From: Fischerella muscicola PCC 7414
GTDB lineage: Bacteria; Cyanobacteriota; Cyanobacteriia; Cyanobacteriales; Nostocaceae
Assembly: GCF_000317205.1 (NCBI RefSeq)
Contig: NZ_AJLK01000033.1
Coordinates: forward strand, 1-64,000
Length of the DNA: 64,000 nucleotides
Reading direction: 5' to 3'
Shown here one piece after another: positions 8,999-17,432 of this stretch. The position numbers were made by a program, and so were the translations under genes. The notes under the pieces were generated by a model, which was not told the origin of the DNA, ran no database searches, and saw only the letters and a list, made by a program, of their open reading frames with translations. Positions within the stretch are counted from its first letter, which is position 1, and each line of letters opens with the position of its first letter.

Positions 8999-9619
8999 TC
9001 AATGCTGTAATTCTTCTTTAATTGAGATATATCTTGGCTGTGCTTTTACTCTTTCAATCCATGCTTGGATAGCAGGAAATTGTTTCAAATCATATCCACC
9101 TTCATCAGCTACATGGGTGTAAGCAAACAAAGCAATATCGGCAATAGTATAACGTTCGCCAACAAAAAAGTTATGACTCTGTAAATGATTTTCCATCAGT
9201 TTTAAGGCTGCATAACCAGATTCACGTTTTTGCTCTATGGCTTCCTTGTATTCTTCCGCTTTGCCTAGTATAGAAATCCAAAATCTCAATGGTGCAATGC
9301 AAGGCTTAAGGCTGCACTGTTCAAAAAACAACCATTGCATTACTTGCGCTCGTAAAAAGCGGTCATAAGGTAAAAATTCTGTGCCTTCACTTAAATAAAC
9401 TAATATGGCATTTGATTCTGCCAAATATTTATCTGGTTTCACCTCCAATAATGGAATTTTACCATTAGGATTTTTACTTAAAAACTCTGGTGTTTGAGTT
9501 TCACCTTTCAAGATATTCACCTCTACCCTCTCAAATGGCATACCAATTTGTGACAATAAAAGACGTATCTTGTAGCCATTTCCTGAAGGTAAAAAATCGT
9601 ACAATCTTAGCGTTTCCAT
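8999..9619 (-). CDS. Glutathione S-transferase family protein
   Basis: A 206-residue cytosolic protein with the two-domain GST fold. The thioredoxin-like N-terminal domain contains NPNGKIPLLEV and LAESNAILVYLSEG (glutathione-site cis-Pro and ES motifs, about residues 50-76). The C-terminal helical domain contains FVGERYTIADIALFAYTHVADEGG (N-capping box). The catalytic residue is not certain: the first strand reads RLYDFLPSGNGYKIRLLL, with a Ser and no Cys. The substrate cannot be inferred and there is no operon partner. Confidence 0.85.
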   Translation of the reverse strand: METLRLYDFLPSGNGYKIRLLLSQIGMPFERVEVNILKGETQTPEFLSKNPNGKIPLLEVKPDKYLAESNAILVYLSEGTEFLPYDRFLRAQVMQWLFFEQCSLKPCIAPLRFWISILGKAEEYKEAIEQKRESGYAALKLMENHLQSHNFFVGERYTIADIALFAYTHVADEGGYDLKQFPAIQAWIERVKAQPRYISIKEELQH

Positions 9620-9822
9620 GCCAATATATTGTGAGATGAAGGTTTTGATTATTTATGATGCAGCAAAATACAATGGTTTTTCAAAAAAACTAATAAACAG
9701 AATAAAATTTTTATAAATGCTGCAATTCTATACAAAATAAATTCTCTGAAAAACAAATTTTATTTAAGTATTATTTTTATCATTGAAATGTTTAATTAGA
9801 GTCAGCAACTAAGGATCAAACA

Positions 9823-10497
9823 ATGTGTGGAAGATTTACTTTAAGCGTATTTCCAGAAGTTTTAACCCAAATATTTGAGATCGAAAAAGTTCCTGATTTC
9901 AAGCCGCAATATAACATTGCACCTACGCAAATGGTTTTGGTGGTTTTGTATAATTCTGAAGGTCACAAGCGCGAAATTCAGCGATTACGTTGGGGTTTAA
10001 TACCTTCATGGGCGAAAGATCAGAGCATGGGGGCAAGGCTAATTAATGCTAGGGCTGAAACCGTAGCGGAAAAACCAGCGTTTCGTCGTGCTTTTAAGCG
10101 CCAACGCTGTTTAGTAGTAGCAGATGGCTTTTACGAATGGCAACAACAAGACGGTAAAAAACAGCCATATTATTTTCGTCTGTCGGATGGAAAACCTTTT
10201 GGTTTTGCAGGATTATGGGAAGAATGGCAATCTCCAGAACAAGAACAGATAAAATCTTGTACAATTTTGACAACCCAAGCTAACGAATTACTGCAAATGG
10301 TTCATGATCGTATGCCAGTAATTCTCCAACAAAAAAATTATGATTTATGGCTAGATCCCCAAGTTCATGACGTGGAATTGCTACAACCACTACTGCACCC
10401 CTACCCATCAGAGGCGATGACTAGCTATCCTGTTACAACCTTTGTGAACAGCCCCAAAAATAATAGCGCTGAGTGCATTACCCCAGTCAACACTTGA
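9823..10497 (+). CDS. SRAP-family abasic-site cross-linking protein (YedK/HMCES-like)
   Basis: A 224-residue SOS-response-associated peptidase. The conserved active site is complete: Cys2 directly after Met1 (MCGRFTL), Asn75 (LINARAET), Glu105 (DGFYEWQ) and His161 (VHDRMPVIL). Known members expose Cys2 by Met removal and form a thiazolidine cross-link with abasic sites in single-stranded DNA, protecting them during replication. The position of Cys2 fixes the start codon. Length matches the family. It stands alone upstream of ycf3. Confidence 0.92.
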   Translation: MCGRFTLSVFPEVLTQIFEIEKVPDFKPQYNIAPTQMVLVVLYNSEGHKREIQRLRWGLIPSWAKDQSMGARLINARAETVAEKPAFRRAFKRQRCLVVADGFYEWQQQDGKKQPYYFRLSDGKPFGFAGLWEEWQSPEQEQIKSCTILTTQANELLQMVHDRMPVILQQKNYDLWLDPQVHDVELLQPLLHPYPSEAMTSYPVTTFVNSPKNNSAECITPVNT

Positions 10498-10603
10498 ATC
10501 TAACGAATAGTCATACAACCGATAACTGACAACTGAATAACTGTTAAATTAGCTAATAGTTAAAAAACCCCTGCCTTTAGCGCAACCTCAATAGAGGCCT
10601 GAT

Positions 10604-11125
10604 ATGCCAAGAACTCAGAAAAACGATAATTTTATCGATAAATCTTTTACAGTCATGGCGGATCTGATCCTGAAGATCCTGCCGGCGAACAAAAAAGCCA
10701 AAGAAGCCTTTGTTTACTACCGAGATGGGATGTCGGCACAATCAGAAGGAGAATATGCCGAAGCCTTAGATAACTATAGACAAGCCTTAGAACTAGAAGA
10801 TGATTCCCTCGATCGCGGTTACATACTCTACAACATGGGATTAATCTACGCTAGTAACGGCGAACACGAAAAGGCTCTAGAGTTATATCACCAAGCACTG
10901 GAGTATAATCCCCGCTTACCACAAGCCTTAAACAACATTGCAGTAATTTATCACTACTTGGGTGAAAAAGCCAAAGAAGCAGGAGACGAAGACGGTGGCG
11001 AAGCACTGTTTGACAAAGCTGCTGACTATTGGATCAGAGCCATTCGCCTTGCTCCCAACAACTACATTGAAGCCCAAAACTGGCTGAAAACCACAGGTAG
11101 AATGCAAATTGATGTATTCTTTTAG
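10604..11125 (+). CDS. ycf3: Photosystem I assembly protein Ycf3
   Basis: A 173-residue TPR protein with the conserved N-terminus [20 protein letters not shown] and three tetratricopeptide repeats (about 35-68, 72-105 and 120-153). It is a thylakoid-associated chaperone that helps assemble PsaA/PsaB and peripheral subunits of photosystem I. Length and sequence match cyanobacterial and plastid Ycf3. It is followed, after a run of TGACCAT repeats, by gatC on the same strand. Confidence 0.95.
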   Translation: MPRTQKNDNFIDKSFTVMADLILKILPANKKAKEAFVYYRDGMSAQSEGEYAEALDNYRQALELEDDSLDRGYILYNMGLIYASNGEHEKALELYHQALEYNPRLPQALNNIAVIYHYLGEKAKEAGDEDGGEALFDKAADYWIRAIRLAPNNYIEAQNWLKTTGRMQIDVFF

Positions 11126-11163
11126 TCCAGGGTCAATTGTCAATTGTCCAGAGTTTTTACAAA

Positions 11164-11209
11164 TGACCATTGACCATTGACCATTGACCATTGACCATTG
11201 ACCAATGAC
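11164..11209. repeat. TGACCAT heptamer tandem repeat
   Basis: Five perfect copies of TGACCAT followed by a partial one, in the short spacer between ycf3 and gatC. Such heptamer short tandem repeats are typical of filamentous cyanobacterial spacers. Confidence 0.9.
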
Positions 11210-11214
11210 TATCT

Positions 11215-11505
11215 ATGCTCGATCGCGAACAAGTCCGTAAAGTAGCCCATCTTGCTCGTTTAGAATTGACACCAGAAGAGGAAGAGCAATTCACTACCCA
11301 ACTGGCAAGCATTCTAGATTACTTTGAGCAACTCAGTGAATTGGATGTTAGTGATGTACCACCCACAACACGGGCTATTGATGTTAGCAACGTGACACGC
11401 CCTGACGATCTACAACCTTACAGCGATCGCGAAGCTATTCTTCAGAGTGCGCCAGAACAAGAAGGCGAATTTTTCAAAGTGCCGAAAATTCTCAATGAAG
11501 AATAG
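11215..11505 (+). CDS. gatC: Asp-tRNA(Asn)/Glu-tRNA(Gln) amidotransferase subunit C
   Basis: A 96-residue protein starting [19 protein letters not shown], the typical GatC opening, with [18 protein letters not shown] in the middle and an acidic, extended C-terminus. GatC wraps around and stabilises GatA in the GatCAB complex, which amidates misacylated Glu-tRNA(Gln). gatA and gatB are not in this window. The ATG begins 5 bases after the tandem repeats and no good ribosome binding site is visible. Confidence 0.92.
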   Translation: MLDREQVRKVAHLARLELTPEEEEQFTTQLASILDYFEQLSELDVSDVPPTTRAIDVSNVTRPDDLQPYSDREAILQSAPEQEGEFFKVPKILNEE

Positions 11506-11630
11506 GTTGATGGTTGGTTGTTGATGGTTGATTGTTGATGGTTGGTTGTTAATGGCTAATTGTTGGTGGTTTAAGATAATTCCCAACAAACAACAAACAA
11601 CAAACAACCACCAACACACATCCATCAAAG
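11506..11630. repeat. Degenerate tandem repeats GTTGATGGTTG / AACAAACAACA
   Basis: The gatC to GST-like spacer is made of repeats of GTTGATGGTTG followed by runs of AACAAACAAC in the complementary sense, so the transcript could fold on itself. Similar material is seen at 32400-32470 and 60510-60560. Confidence 0.75.
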
Positions 11631-11640
11631 GAGGATAACT

Positions 11641-12612
11641 ATGGGTTTGGGAATTCTCAAGGATGGTAAATGGTTATCTGAACGGGAACAGGAAGACTCA
11701 GAAGGTAAATTTATCCGTCCTTCAACTACTTTCCGTAATCAGATTACCGCTGATGGTGCGAGTGGATTTAAAGCTGAAGCAGGGCGTTATCATCTGTATA
11801 TTTCCTGGGCGTGTCCTTGGGCGTGTCGCACTGCGATTATGCGCCAACTGAAAGGACTGCAAGATATTGTTGGTATGTCTGTGGTTGCTCCCGAAATTCA
11901 CGACAACGGCTGGGAATTTGCAGATGAACCAGGCTGTATTCCTGATACAGTCAACGGCGCTGATTATCTCTGGCACATTTATCTCAAAGCTGATCCTAAC
12001 TATAGCGGGCGTGTCACAGTTCCAGTTTTATGGGATACACAAACCAATACTATTGTCAATAACGAATCCCGCGAAATTATGCGGATGTTTGATACTGAGT
12101 TTCATCATCTTGCTCAGAATAATGTAAATTTTTATCCAGAAAATTTACAAAAGATGATTGACGAGACAATAGATGCTATTTACCAACCGATTAACAATGG
12201 TGTGTATCGGGCGGGTTTTGCAACCAAGCAAGCAGCCTATGATCAAGCAGTAACAGAACTATTTGATGCTCTTGAGCATTGGGAAAAAGTTTTAGGAGAG
12301 CAACGCTATCTTTGCGGGGAGCGAATTACTGAAGCAGACTGGTGTATGTTCACAACTTTGTATCGCTTTGACCCAGTCTATTATGTGCATTTCAAATGCA
12401 ACTTACGCCGGATTGTAGATTATCCTAACTTGTGGAATTATCTCAAAGACTTGTACCAACAGCCTGGTGTCAAACAGACTTGTAACTTAGACCACATCAA
12501 GCGACATTATTACCGCAGTCATCCCAAAGTTAACCCGACTCGGATTGTTCCGAAAGGGCCACTGATTGATTTTGATGCTCCCCATAATCGCGATCGCCTG
12601 TTTGCAAAATAA
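11641..12612 (+). CDS. Glutathionyl-hydroquinone reductase (Xi-class GST, YqjG/ECM4-like)
   Basis: A 323-residue protein with the Xi-class active site YISWACPWACRT (Cys58 as predicted catalytic cysteine, second Cys at 62). Further family motifs are NNESREIMRMFDTEF near 140-154 and RITEADWCMFTTLYRFDPVYYVHFKCN near 223-249. These enzymes remove glutathione from glutathionyl-hydroquinones in the cytosol. The length equals the family norm. A consensus AAAGGAGG ribosome binding site lies 7 bases before the ATG. Confidence 0.9.
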   Translation: MGLGILKDGKWLSEREQEDSEGKFIRPSTTFRNQITADGASGFKAEAGRYHLYISWACPWACRTAIMRQLKGLQDIVGMSVVAPEIHDNGWEFADEPGCIPDTVNGADYLWHIYLKADPNYSGRVTVPVLWDTQTNTIVNNESREIMRMFDTEFHHLAQNNVNFYPENLQKMIDETIDAIYQPINNGVYRAGFATKQAAYDQAVTELFDALEHWEKVLGEQRYLCGERITEADWCMFTTLYRFDPVYYVHFKCNLRRIVDYPNLWNYLKDLYQQPGVKQTCNLDHIKRHYYRSHPKVNPTRIVPKGPLIDFDAPHNRDRLFAK

Positions 12613-12765
12613 TCTAAATATTCACCAAACGATAGCATAGTCATAGATCATGCCTTTGCTGCCATTTAATTCCCAATCCCCGATTCCCGATCTCTGATCC
12701 AGAATTGCTACCGACAACCTCTGAGTTATGGAGTAGACTAATCTCATGGTGTGAGAAGTGGGAAT

Positions 12766-13920
12766 ATGGCTAATCCACGACCGGGGGTAAGGTTACTTTC
12801 TTTGGCTTTTATTGGTGTATGTTTTTGTGTAGGCATTAATATAGGATTGGGTATCCGCTCGAAGCGATCGCAAGCCACAGATACGAACAACCTACCCAGT
12901 GAAATTGTCCCTGAGTCGAACTCACCTCCACTGATCAAAGAGCCAAGTTATATAGACACTATTACGATTCAAGCAGTAGGGGATGTGATTCCTGGTACAA
13001 ATTTTCCTAACTACAGATTGCCACGCGATCGCAACCAATTAATCCCAAAGTCCGTAAGGACACACCTCAAAAAAGCTGATATCTTGTTTGGTAACTTTGA
13101 AACCAGTTTAACAAAGCATCCCTACACTACCAAAGACATCAGTCGTGGACAGGTGTTTGCATTTCGCTCTCCACCTTCCTATGCTCAGTTGTTTGCTGAT
13201 GTCGGCTTTGATGTATTCAATATAGCTAACAATCATGCGATGGATTTTGGTCTAGTGGGATTTGCAGATACGATTAAGAATCTCTCTGCGGTTGGTATTG
13301 AAACACTAGGTCATAAAAATCAAATACTTTTGCTGCAAGCTAAAAATATTCCAGTTGCAATGATCGGGTTTGCACCCTATGAACGTTACAACTCCATTCA
13401 CGATTTTCAAACAGCAAAAGCCCTTGTACAAAAAGCCAGAAAACGTGCAGATATAGTAATTGTATCGATGCACGCAGGAGCAGAGGGAACAAAAGCATTA
13501 CGAGTGAAAAATCGGACAGAGACTTTCTACGGAGAAAATCGGGGTAACGCGGTAAAGTTTGCCAGGACAATGATTGATGCAGGAGCAGATTTAGTTCTTG
13601 GCCATGGCCCCCATGTTCCTAGAGCCATAGAAGTTTATAAAGGAAAATTGATTGCTTACTCTTTAGGAAATTTTTTAGGATATCGAACTTTATCTACAAG
13701 AGCCGAGACTGGTTACTCAATGATTTTAGAAGTTAAGTTAAATTCCCAAGGGGATTTAGTAGGAGGTAAAATTATTCCTGTACATATGGATCGGCAAGGA
13801 ATTCCCCATATTGATAAGCAATTACGAACTGTAAAACTTGTACGCAATTTGATTGCAAAAGATTTTCCAAAAACACCAGTTAAGATTAATAAAAAGGGAG
13901 AAATTACAGTAAAAAATTAA
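12766..13920 (+). CDS. CapA-family protein (poly-gamma-glutamate synthesis-like phosphoesterase fold)
   Basis: A protein of about 384 residues with a single N-terminal hydrophobic segment (LLSLAFIGVCFCVGINIGLG) that anchors it in the membrane. A CapA/PgsA domain follows, with visible metallophosphoesterase-type motifs: AVGDVIPG, FGNFETSL, NIANNHAMDFG, VSMHAGAEG and LGHGPHVPR, then YSLGNF. Members act outside the cytoplasmic membrane in capsule or cell-wall polymer metabolism; the polymer here is unknown. A GTG at 12751 would add five residues; I preferred the ATG at 12766 but neither has a strong ribosome binding site. Confidence 0.82.
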   Translation: MANPRPGVRLLSLAFIGVCFCVGINIGLGIRSKRSQATDTNNLPSEIVPESNSPPLIKEPSYIDTITIQAVGDVIPGTNFPNYRLPRDRNQLIPKSVRTHLKKADILFGNFETSLTKHPYTTKDISRGQVFAFRSPPSYAQLFADVGFDVFNIANNHAMDFGLVGFADTIKNLSAVGIETLGHKNQILLLQAKNIPVAMIGFAPYERYNSIHDFQTAKALVQKARKRADIVIVSMHAGAEGTKALRVKNRTETFYGENRGNAVKFARTMIDAGADLVLGHGPHVPRAIEVYKGKLIAYSLGNFLGYRTLSTRAETGYSMILEVKLNSQGDLVGGKIIPVHMDRQGIPHIDKQLRTVKLVRNLIAKDFPKTPVKINKKGEITVKN

Positions 13921-13929
13921 ATTCACCCT

Positions 13930-14148
13930 TCATCCTTCATACTTCCCCTGAATTTCAGATACCTGAGATTCTGACTCTTCCATTACTAAGCCAGTGGCTT
14001 TTTGCCATTCCTCAACAGTGAAATTATAGCCCTGTTGTTGCGCCATTTGTACAAAAGCTTCTAGGTCTGATGCCGAATTAAGTGTTTCCCTTAAATTAGG
14101 ATTAGTTTGAGCGGCTCTAAATAGTCTAATCACTTCTTGTTTGGACAT
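13930..14148 (-). CDS. Nif11-like small peptide (possible RiPP-precursor-type leader)
   Basis: About 72 residues starting MSKQEVIRLFRAAQTNPNLRE, with LEAFVQMAQQQGYNFTVEEWQ in the middle, the pattern of the Nif11 domain seen in cyanobacterial nitrogen-fixation clusters and as leader of RiPP precursors. There is no Gly-Gly cleavage motif and no Cys-rich core after the domain, so it may be a stand-alone Nif11 protein. AGAAG lies 5 bases before the chosen ATG; an in-frame ATG ten codons upstream (14178) lacks a ribosome binding site. No modifying enzyme or exporter is adjacent. Confidence 0.65.
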   Translation of the reverse strand: MSKQEVIRLFRAAQTNPNLRETLNSASDLEAFVQMAQQQGYNFTVEEWQKATGLVMEESESQVSEIQGKYEG

Positions 14149-14329
14149 AGGTCTTCTAAGGTTTCTCAATTTAGTCATTAGTAAATAGAATTTGTAAGGG
14201 AGGTGTAAAAATTTGAAAAAAAATATATATTGGGATAGGTAGTATTGTTTTATATGCCTACTCCAAGCTCTAAAATTTAAAATTAGTATAAGTTTTTCAT
14301 TTGCTAATCAATTCCTAATTATTTTGTTC

Positions 14330-14554
14330 TTACACCCAATCAAGATGTTTATTAATTTTTTGTATCTTTATCAATAAACATGCTCCTTCGGCACAACAGC
14401 CATGCTTCTGCATAGCAAAAGCAGCATTTAGAATGATATTGCTACCTGCTTGTAAAGTCAAAGTAGCTGTACGATGAGTTTGGCTTGTTAATTGTGTGCT
14501 GTCCACATTCACTTGTACGGTAGATTGTGGAATTATTTGTAGATTCAGTATCAC
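14330..14554 (-). CDS. Doubtful small ORF (74 aa)
   Basis: A 74-residue frame from a GTG codon, containing TATLTLQAGSNIILNAAFAMQ and a Cys pair in KHGCCAEGACLL. No domain is recognised and the ribosome binding site is poor. It is listed because it lies on the same strand just upstream of the Nif11-like gene and its composition is protein-like. It could equally be chance. Confidence 0.3.
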   Translation of the reverse strand: MILNLQIIPQSTVQVNVDSTQLTSQTHRTATLTLQAGSNIILNAAFAMQKHGCCAEGACLLIKIQKINKHLDWV

Positions 14555-14778
14555 CTTGAGGACAGATATTATGATTACTCAGTTAACCGTCATTTTACTG
14601 AAAATAATCGAAAACCTCTGTCAGAAATATTACTGATAATCATGTAATTTTTTTTTGAATGTCTCTACTTTACGCCACAACGGCTTGATTGTCTACACTA
14701 TTACCCCATAATAATACTGAGAATGATATAAAATTTAGGATAAAAATATAACACTATATTTAGCGCAAGAGTGTAGTT

Positions 14779-15300
14779 ATGGAAATGGCTAGGACAGAGT
14801 TTATTCTTTATGTAGCAACAAGTATTGATGGATACATTGCCAGATTAGATGGGAGTGTCGATTGGCTACCAGCACCTGACGAAAATAGCTATGCTAGGTT
14901 TTATGACTCGATTGATGCTTTAGTAATGGGTTCCACCACTTACGAACAAGTTTTGAGCTTTGGAGATTGGCCATATCCAGGCAAAGTATCCTATGTTTTG
15001 ACGAGTCGGAATTTATTAACGACGCGCACAGACGTATTTTTTGTCAAAGGTGGTATCGAAGAAGTTTTAGAGGATGTGAATCGCAAGGGGTATAAAAGAG
15101 TTTGGTTAGTAGGAGGTGCAAAAGTAGCGTCCTCATTCATGAATCGGGGATTAGTAGATGAGTACATCATCGTAGTGATTCCAACCATCTTAGGGTCAGG
15201 TATTTCTCTTTACCAATCAGTACAGGAATTGAAGCTTGATTTAATTGAGCTAAAATCTTATCCTTCAGGTCTTGTAGAGCTACGTTACAAGCAGAATTAA
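14779..15300 (+). CDS. RibD C-terminal / dihydrofolate-reductase-like protein
   Basis: A 173-residue protein of the RibD C-terminal fold, with FILYVATSIDGYIARLDGSVDWL at the start, ALVMGSTTYEQVLSFG near 55-70 and the nucleotide-binding VWLVGGAKVASSFMNRGLVDEY near 110-131. Family members are NAD(P)H-dependent reductases, with many of unknown substrate (YyaP/YwjB-like). A second ATG two codons downstream is possible. Confidence 0.85.
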   Translation: MEMARTEFILYVATSIDGYIARLDGSVDWLPAPDENSYARFYDSIDALVMGSTTYEQVLSFGDWPYPGKVSYVLTSRNLLTTRTDVFFVKGGIEEVLEDVNRKGYKRVWLVGGAKVASSFMNRGLVDEYIIVVIPTILGSGISLYQSVQELKLDLIELKSYPSGLVELRYKQN

Positions 15301-15320
15301 AGACACTGTATAAGAATATC

Positions 15321-15836
15321 TCAAATTCCAAAAGCAAACTCACCCACTAGTTCCCACGGCCCACCTTTGTAATGCCAAAGTAGCAGCCCTTCCCCGTACC
15401 CGTCAAAGGATTCCCAACTGCCTATGAGTTGGTTGTACAATTGACGAGCTGCTTGTGGAGTGACTTTGTTCTGGATCGTGACATGGGGACGGTATGCTTG
15501 CCGATCCTGTGGACTTAGCCATAAACTCCAAGCCTCGGCGAGGAATTTTTGCAGCCGAACCAACTCGGGACAGTCTACCACCACAGCTACACCTCTACCC
15601 AGAAAACGCAAGTTTGGAAAGCAAACAGGTAAAAGCGGAGTATGCAGACAGACATCTTGCAGAGTCTGCTGGATAGATGATTCTTCCTCACCAGGTAGCA
15701 TATGGAAAAGAGTCACATGTGCAGGCAGGAAGTTCCTCTCTGAGGGAAAATACTGCTGACGCAGCCTGTCGAGGAAGTCGAAGGCAATAGGATCGAGCTT
15801 GAGCGTCACAATCAAAGGCGAAGATGGTAACGGCAT
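15321..15836 (-). CDS. 2'-5' RNA ligase / LigT-like phosphoesterase family protein
   Basis: A protein of about 171 residues with two HxTx motifs, AHVTLFHM and PHVTIQNK, the duplicated catalytic signature of the 2H phosphoesterase superfamily (LigT, ThpR, cyclic phosphodiesterases). Such enzymes act on 2'-5' linkages or cyclic phosphates in RNA or nucleotides. I chose the ATG at 15836; a TTG eleven codons upstream (15869) is an alternative and neither has a clear ribosome binding site. It converges with the reductase gene. Confidence 0.8.
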   Translation of the reverse strand: MPLPSSPLIVTLKLDPIAFDFLDRLRQQYFPSERNFLPAHVTLFHMLPGEEESSIQQTLQDVCLHTPLLPVCFPNLRFLGRGVAVVVDCPELVRLQKFLAEAWSLWLSPQDRQAYRPHVTIQNKVTPQAARQLYNQLIGSWESFDGYGEGLLLWHYKGGPWELVGEFAFGI

Positions 15837-16015
15837 ATCGAGTAATTTGAGGGATGGTTGCGATCGCAATGGTATGACGTTCGTTTATTCAATCTGTTGA
15901 AAGAGTGAATTTGTTTAACAACTTATAGCGAGAGAACCTCTGTCTAGAGAATGTTTTAGCTGATGAGCTAGATGGAGTAAAAATAGGATGCTAAATCTCA
16001 TGAATATTGTATTCT

Positions 16016-16465
16016 ATGAAACTAAATTATTTAACGAAACGGCTCTCAACTGTAGGACGTTGGATAGCTACAATTCTGTTTTGTGTATCAGCGATCGCCT
16101 TCGTTTGGCAAGGTGCGTTTTTCTCCAATACCGCAGCAATGGCTGATCCTGCTGTCAACTTGATCGCATCGTCAAACCTGGATAATCAGGTTAAAGGAAA
16201 AACCAATGAAGATGCTGGACGAGCCAAGAATTTCATCCGCGATACAGCAGATAAGGTTGAGCAAACTGCTAAGACAAATGCTAAGCGAGTAGAGCAAGCA
16301 ACAGATGACAACGGTAGTTTTGTTGAGCGCAAAGCCAAGAGAGATGCGGCTCGAATTGAGAAAAGAGCAGAGGAAGATGCAGCTCGGACTCAAAAAGCAG
16401 TAGACAATACCAAGAATGCTGTTGAAAGCGCTGTTGATAGCATCAAAGATGCTTTTAGCAAATAG
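16016..16465 (+). CDS. Exported coiled-coil protein, function unknown
   Basis: A protein of about 149 residues with a signal-like N-terminus (RWIATILFCVSAIAFVWQG, then a possible cleavage after AAMA near residue 43). The rest is highly charged and Ala-rich: repeats such as KGKTNEDAGRAKNF, DKVEQTAKTNAKRVEQ and RDAARIEKRAEEDAAR predict a long helix or coiled coil, similar to CsbD- or LEA-like stress proteins. ATG at 16016 chosen over TTG at 16007. A stress-protective role in the periplasm is inference only. Confidence 0.7.
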   Translation: MKLNYLTKRLSTVGRWIATILFCVSAIAFVWQGAFFSNTAAMADPAVNLIASSNLDNQVKGKTNEDAGRAKNFIRDTADKVEQTAKTNAKRVEQATDDNGSFVERKAKRDAARIEKRAEEDAARTQKAVDNTKNAVESAVDSIKDAFSK

Positions 16466-16713
16466 AGAATAGATCCTGGTTTGAAAGATCAATGTGCATT
16501 GTTTTCTTCATCGCATCTACTTGAATAGATATCTTGTAAAAATCAGGATAATTCTTAATTACGAACACAGATGAACACAGATTTTATTCGTGTTTATCTG
16601 TGTTAGTTTTTCCGAAAATACACTTTCTCTTGCTAATTTTCCATAAAAATACTCTGCTACCTGGTGCGCTTTCCTCTGCGATTCTCTGCGTTTAAAAACC
16701 CTATAATTTCTTC

Positions 16714-17321
16714 TCACAAGAACTGCCGCATCAAATTAGCTAACCCTTCACCACTTTCAACAATCTTTTGCAGCGATCGCTTCACATCTTCTTTTGCCTC
16801 ACTTTGCCAACAATATAATTTTTCTGCTAGCTTTGGCACTTGCTGTAGCGAGTTTTGCACAACAGCATCTTGCAGCCGTTGCAAGGCTATTTCTTCCAAT
16901 TCTTTTAGGTGCTGGGTGCTGAGTAGCCATTCCTGTTGTGGACTAACTTCATGTTCCTCAACCAAAGTTATGATTTCGCTAACAATTATCGATAAAGCAT
17001 TACCGCTTGACATCGTATATTTCAATGAGTGCGAGTGCGATCGCACATCTGCTTGGGTGTATTAGCAAATATGGCATTGAGTTTTTCAAAAAGCAGCCTG
17101 CGAAGTAAGATTTTGTCTGGAAGCGGCAATTCAAAAGTAGTTTGGATAATTTTATCAAGATAAATATCTCCAGATATACCTTGCGTCTCAGCAATAAATT
17201 TGTACACAACATCTTTATTGAAGGCTAGAACATAAACAACGTTAGTAAAATTTGGAATCGCCTTCAGAAGGCGAAATAATTGCATAATCGGATAATATAA
17301 GTCCTCAAGCGGACATGACAT
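16714..17321 (-). pseudogene. Decayed KAP-family P-loop NTPase gene
   Basis: Two overlapping minus-strand frames look like pieces of one KAP NTPase. The frame at 17321-17022 contains LFRLLKAIPNFTNVVYVLAF and FELPLPDKILLRRLLFEKL, typical of the segment just after Walker B in KAP proteins. The frame at 17046-16714 contains EEHEVSPQQEWLLSTQHLKEL and LAEKLYCWQSEAKEDVKRSLQ, typical of the KAP C-terminus. The Walker A region is missing, the expected D-D-x-D-R-L just before LFRLL is out of frame, and the central part between the two segments is deleted. Complete KAP proteins are membrane-linked P-loop ATPases. Assignment is from memory of the family. Confidence 0.7.
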
Positions 17322-17354
17322 AACCTATTTCGCATCATGCTGCATAAAAAAATG

Positions 17355-17385
17355 AAATCCTTCCCCCTGAAGGAGGGAAGGATTT
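17355..17385. terminator. Bidirectional terminator after the MFS gene
   Basis: AAATCCTTCCC and GGGAAGGATTT form an 11-bp stem with a 9-base loop. T-runs follow on both strands (ATTTTTTG on plus; TTTCATTTTTTT on minus). It lies about 50 bases after the stop of the minus-strand MFS gene. Confidence 0.75.
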
Positions 17386-17432
17386 TTTGAATAGTGAACA
17401 TGAGTTCGTTACATCGGAATCTAACCCTTGTG

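Noticed and set aside
11164-11209. TGACCAT repeats as a possible CRISPR array
   Set aside because: Units are 7 bases and contiguous with no spacers; they are simple tandem repeats.
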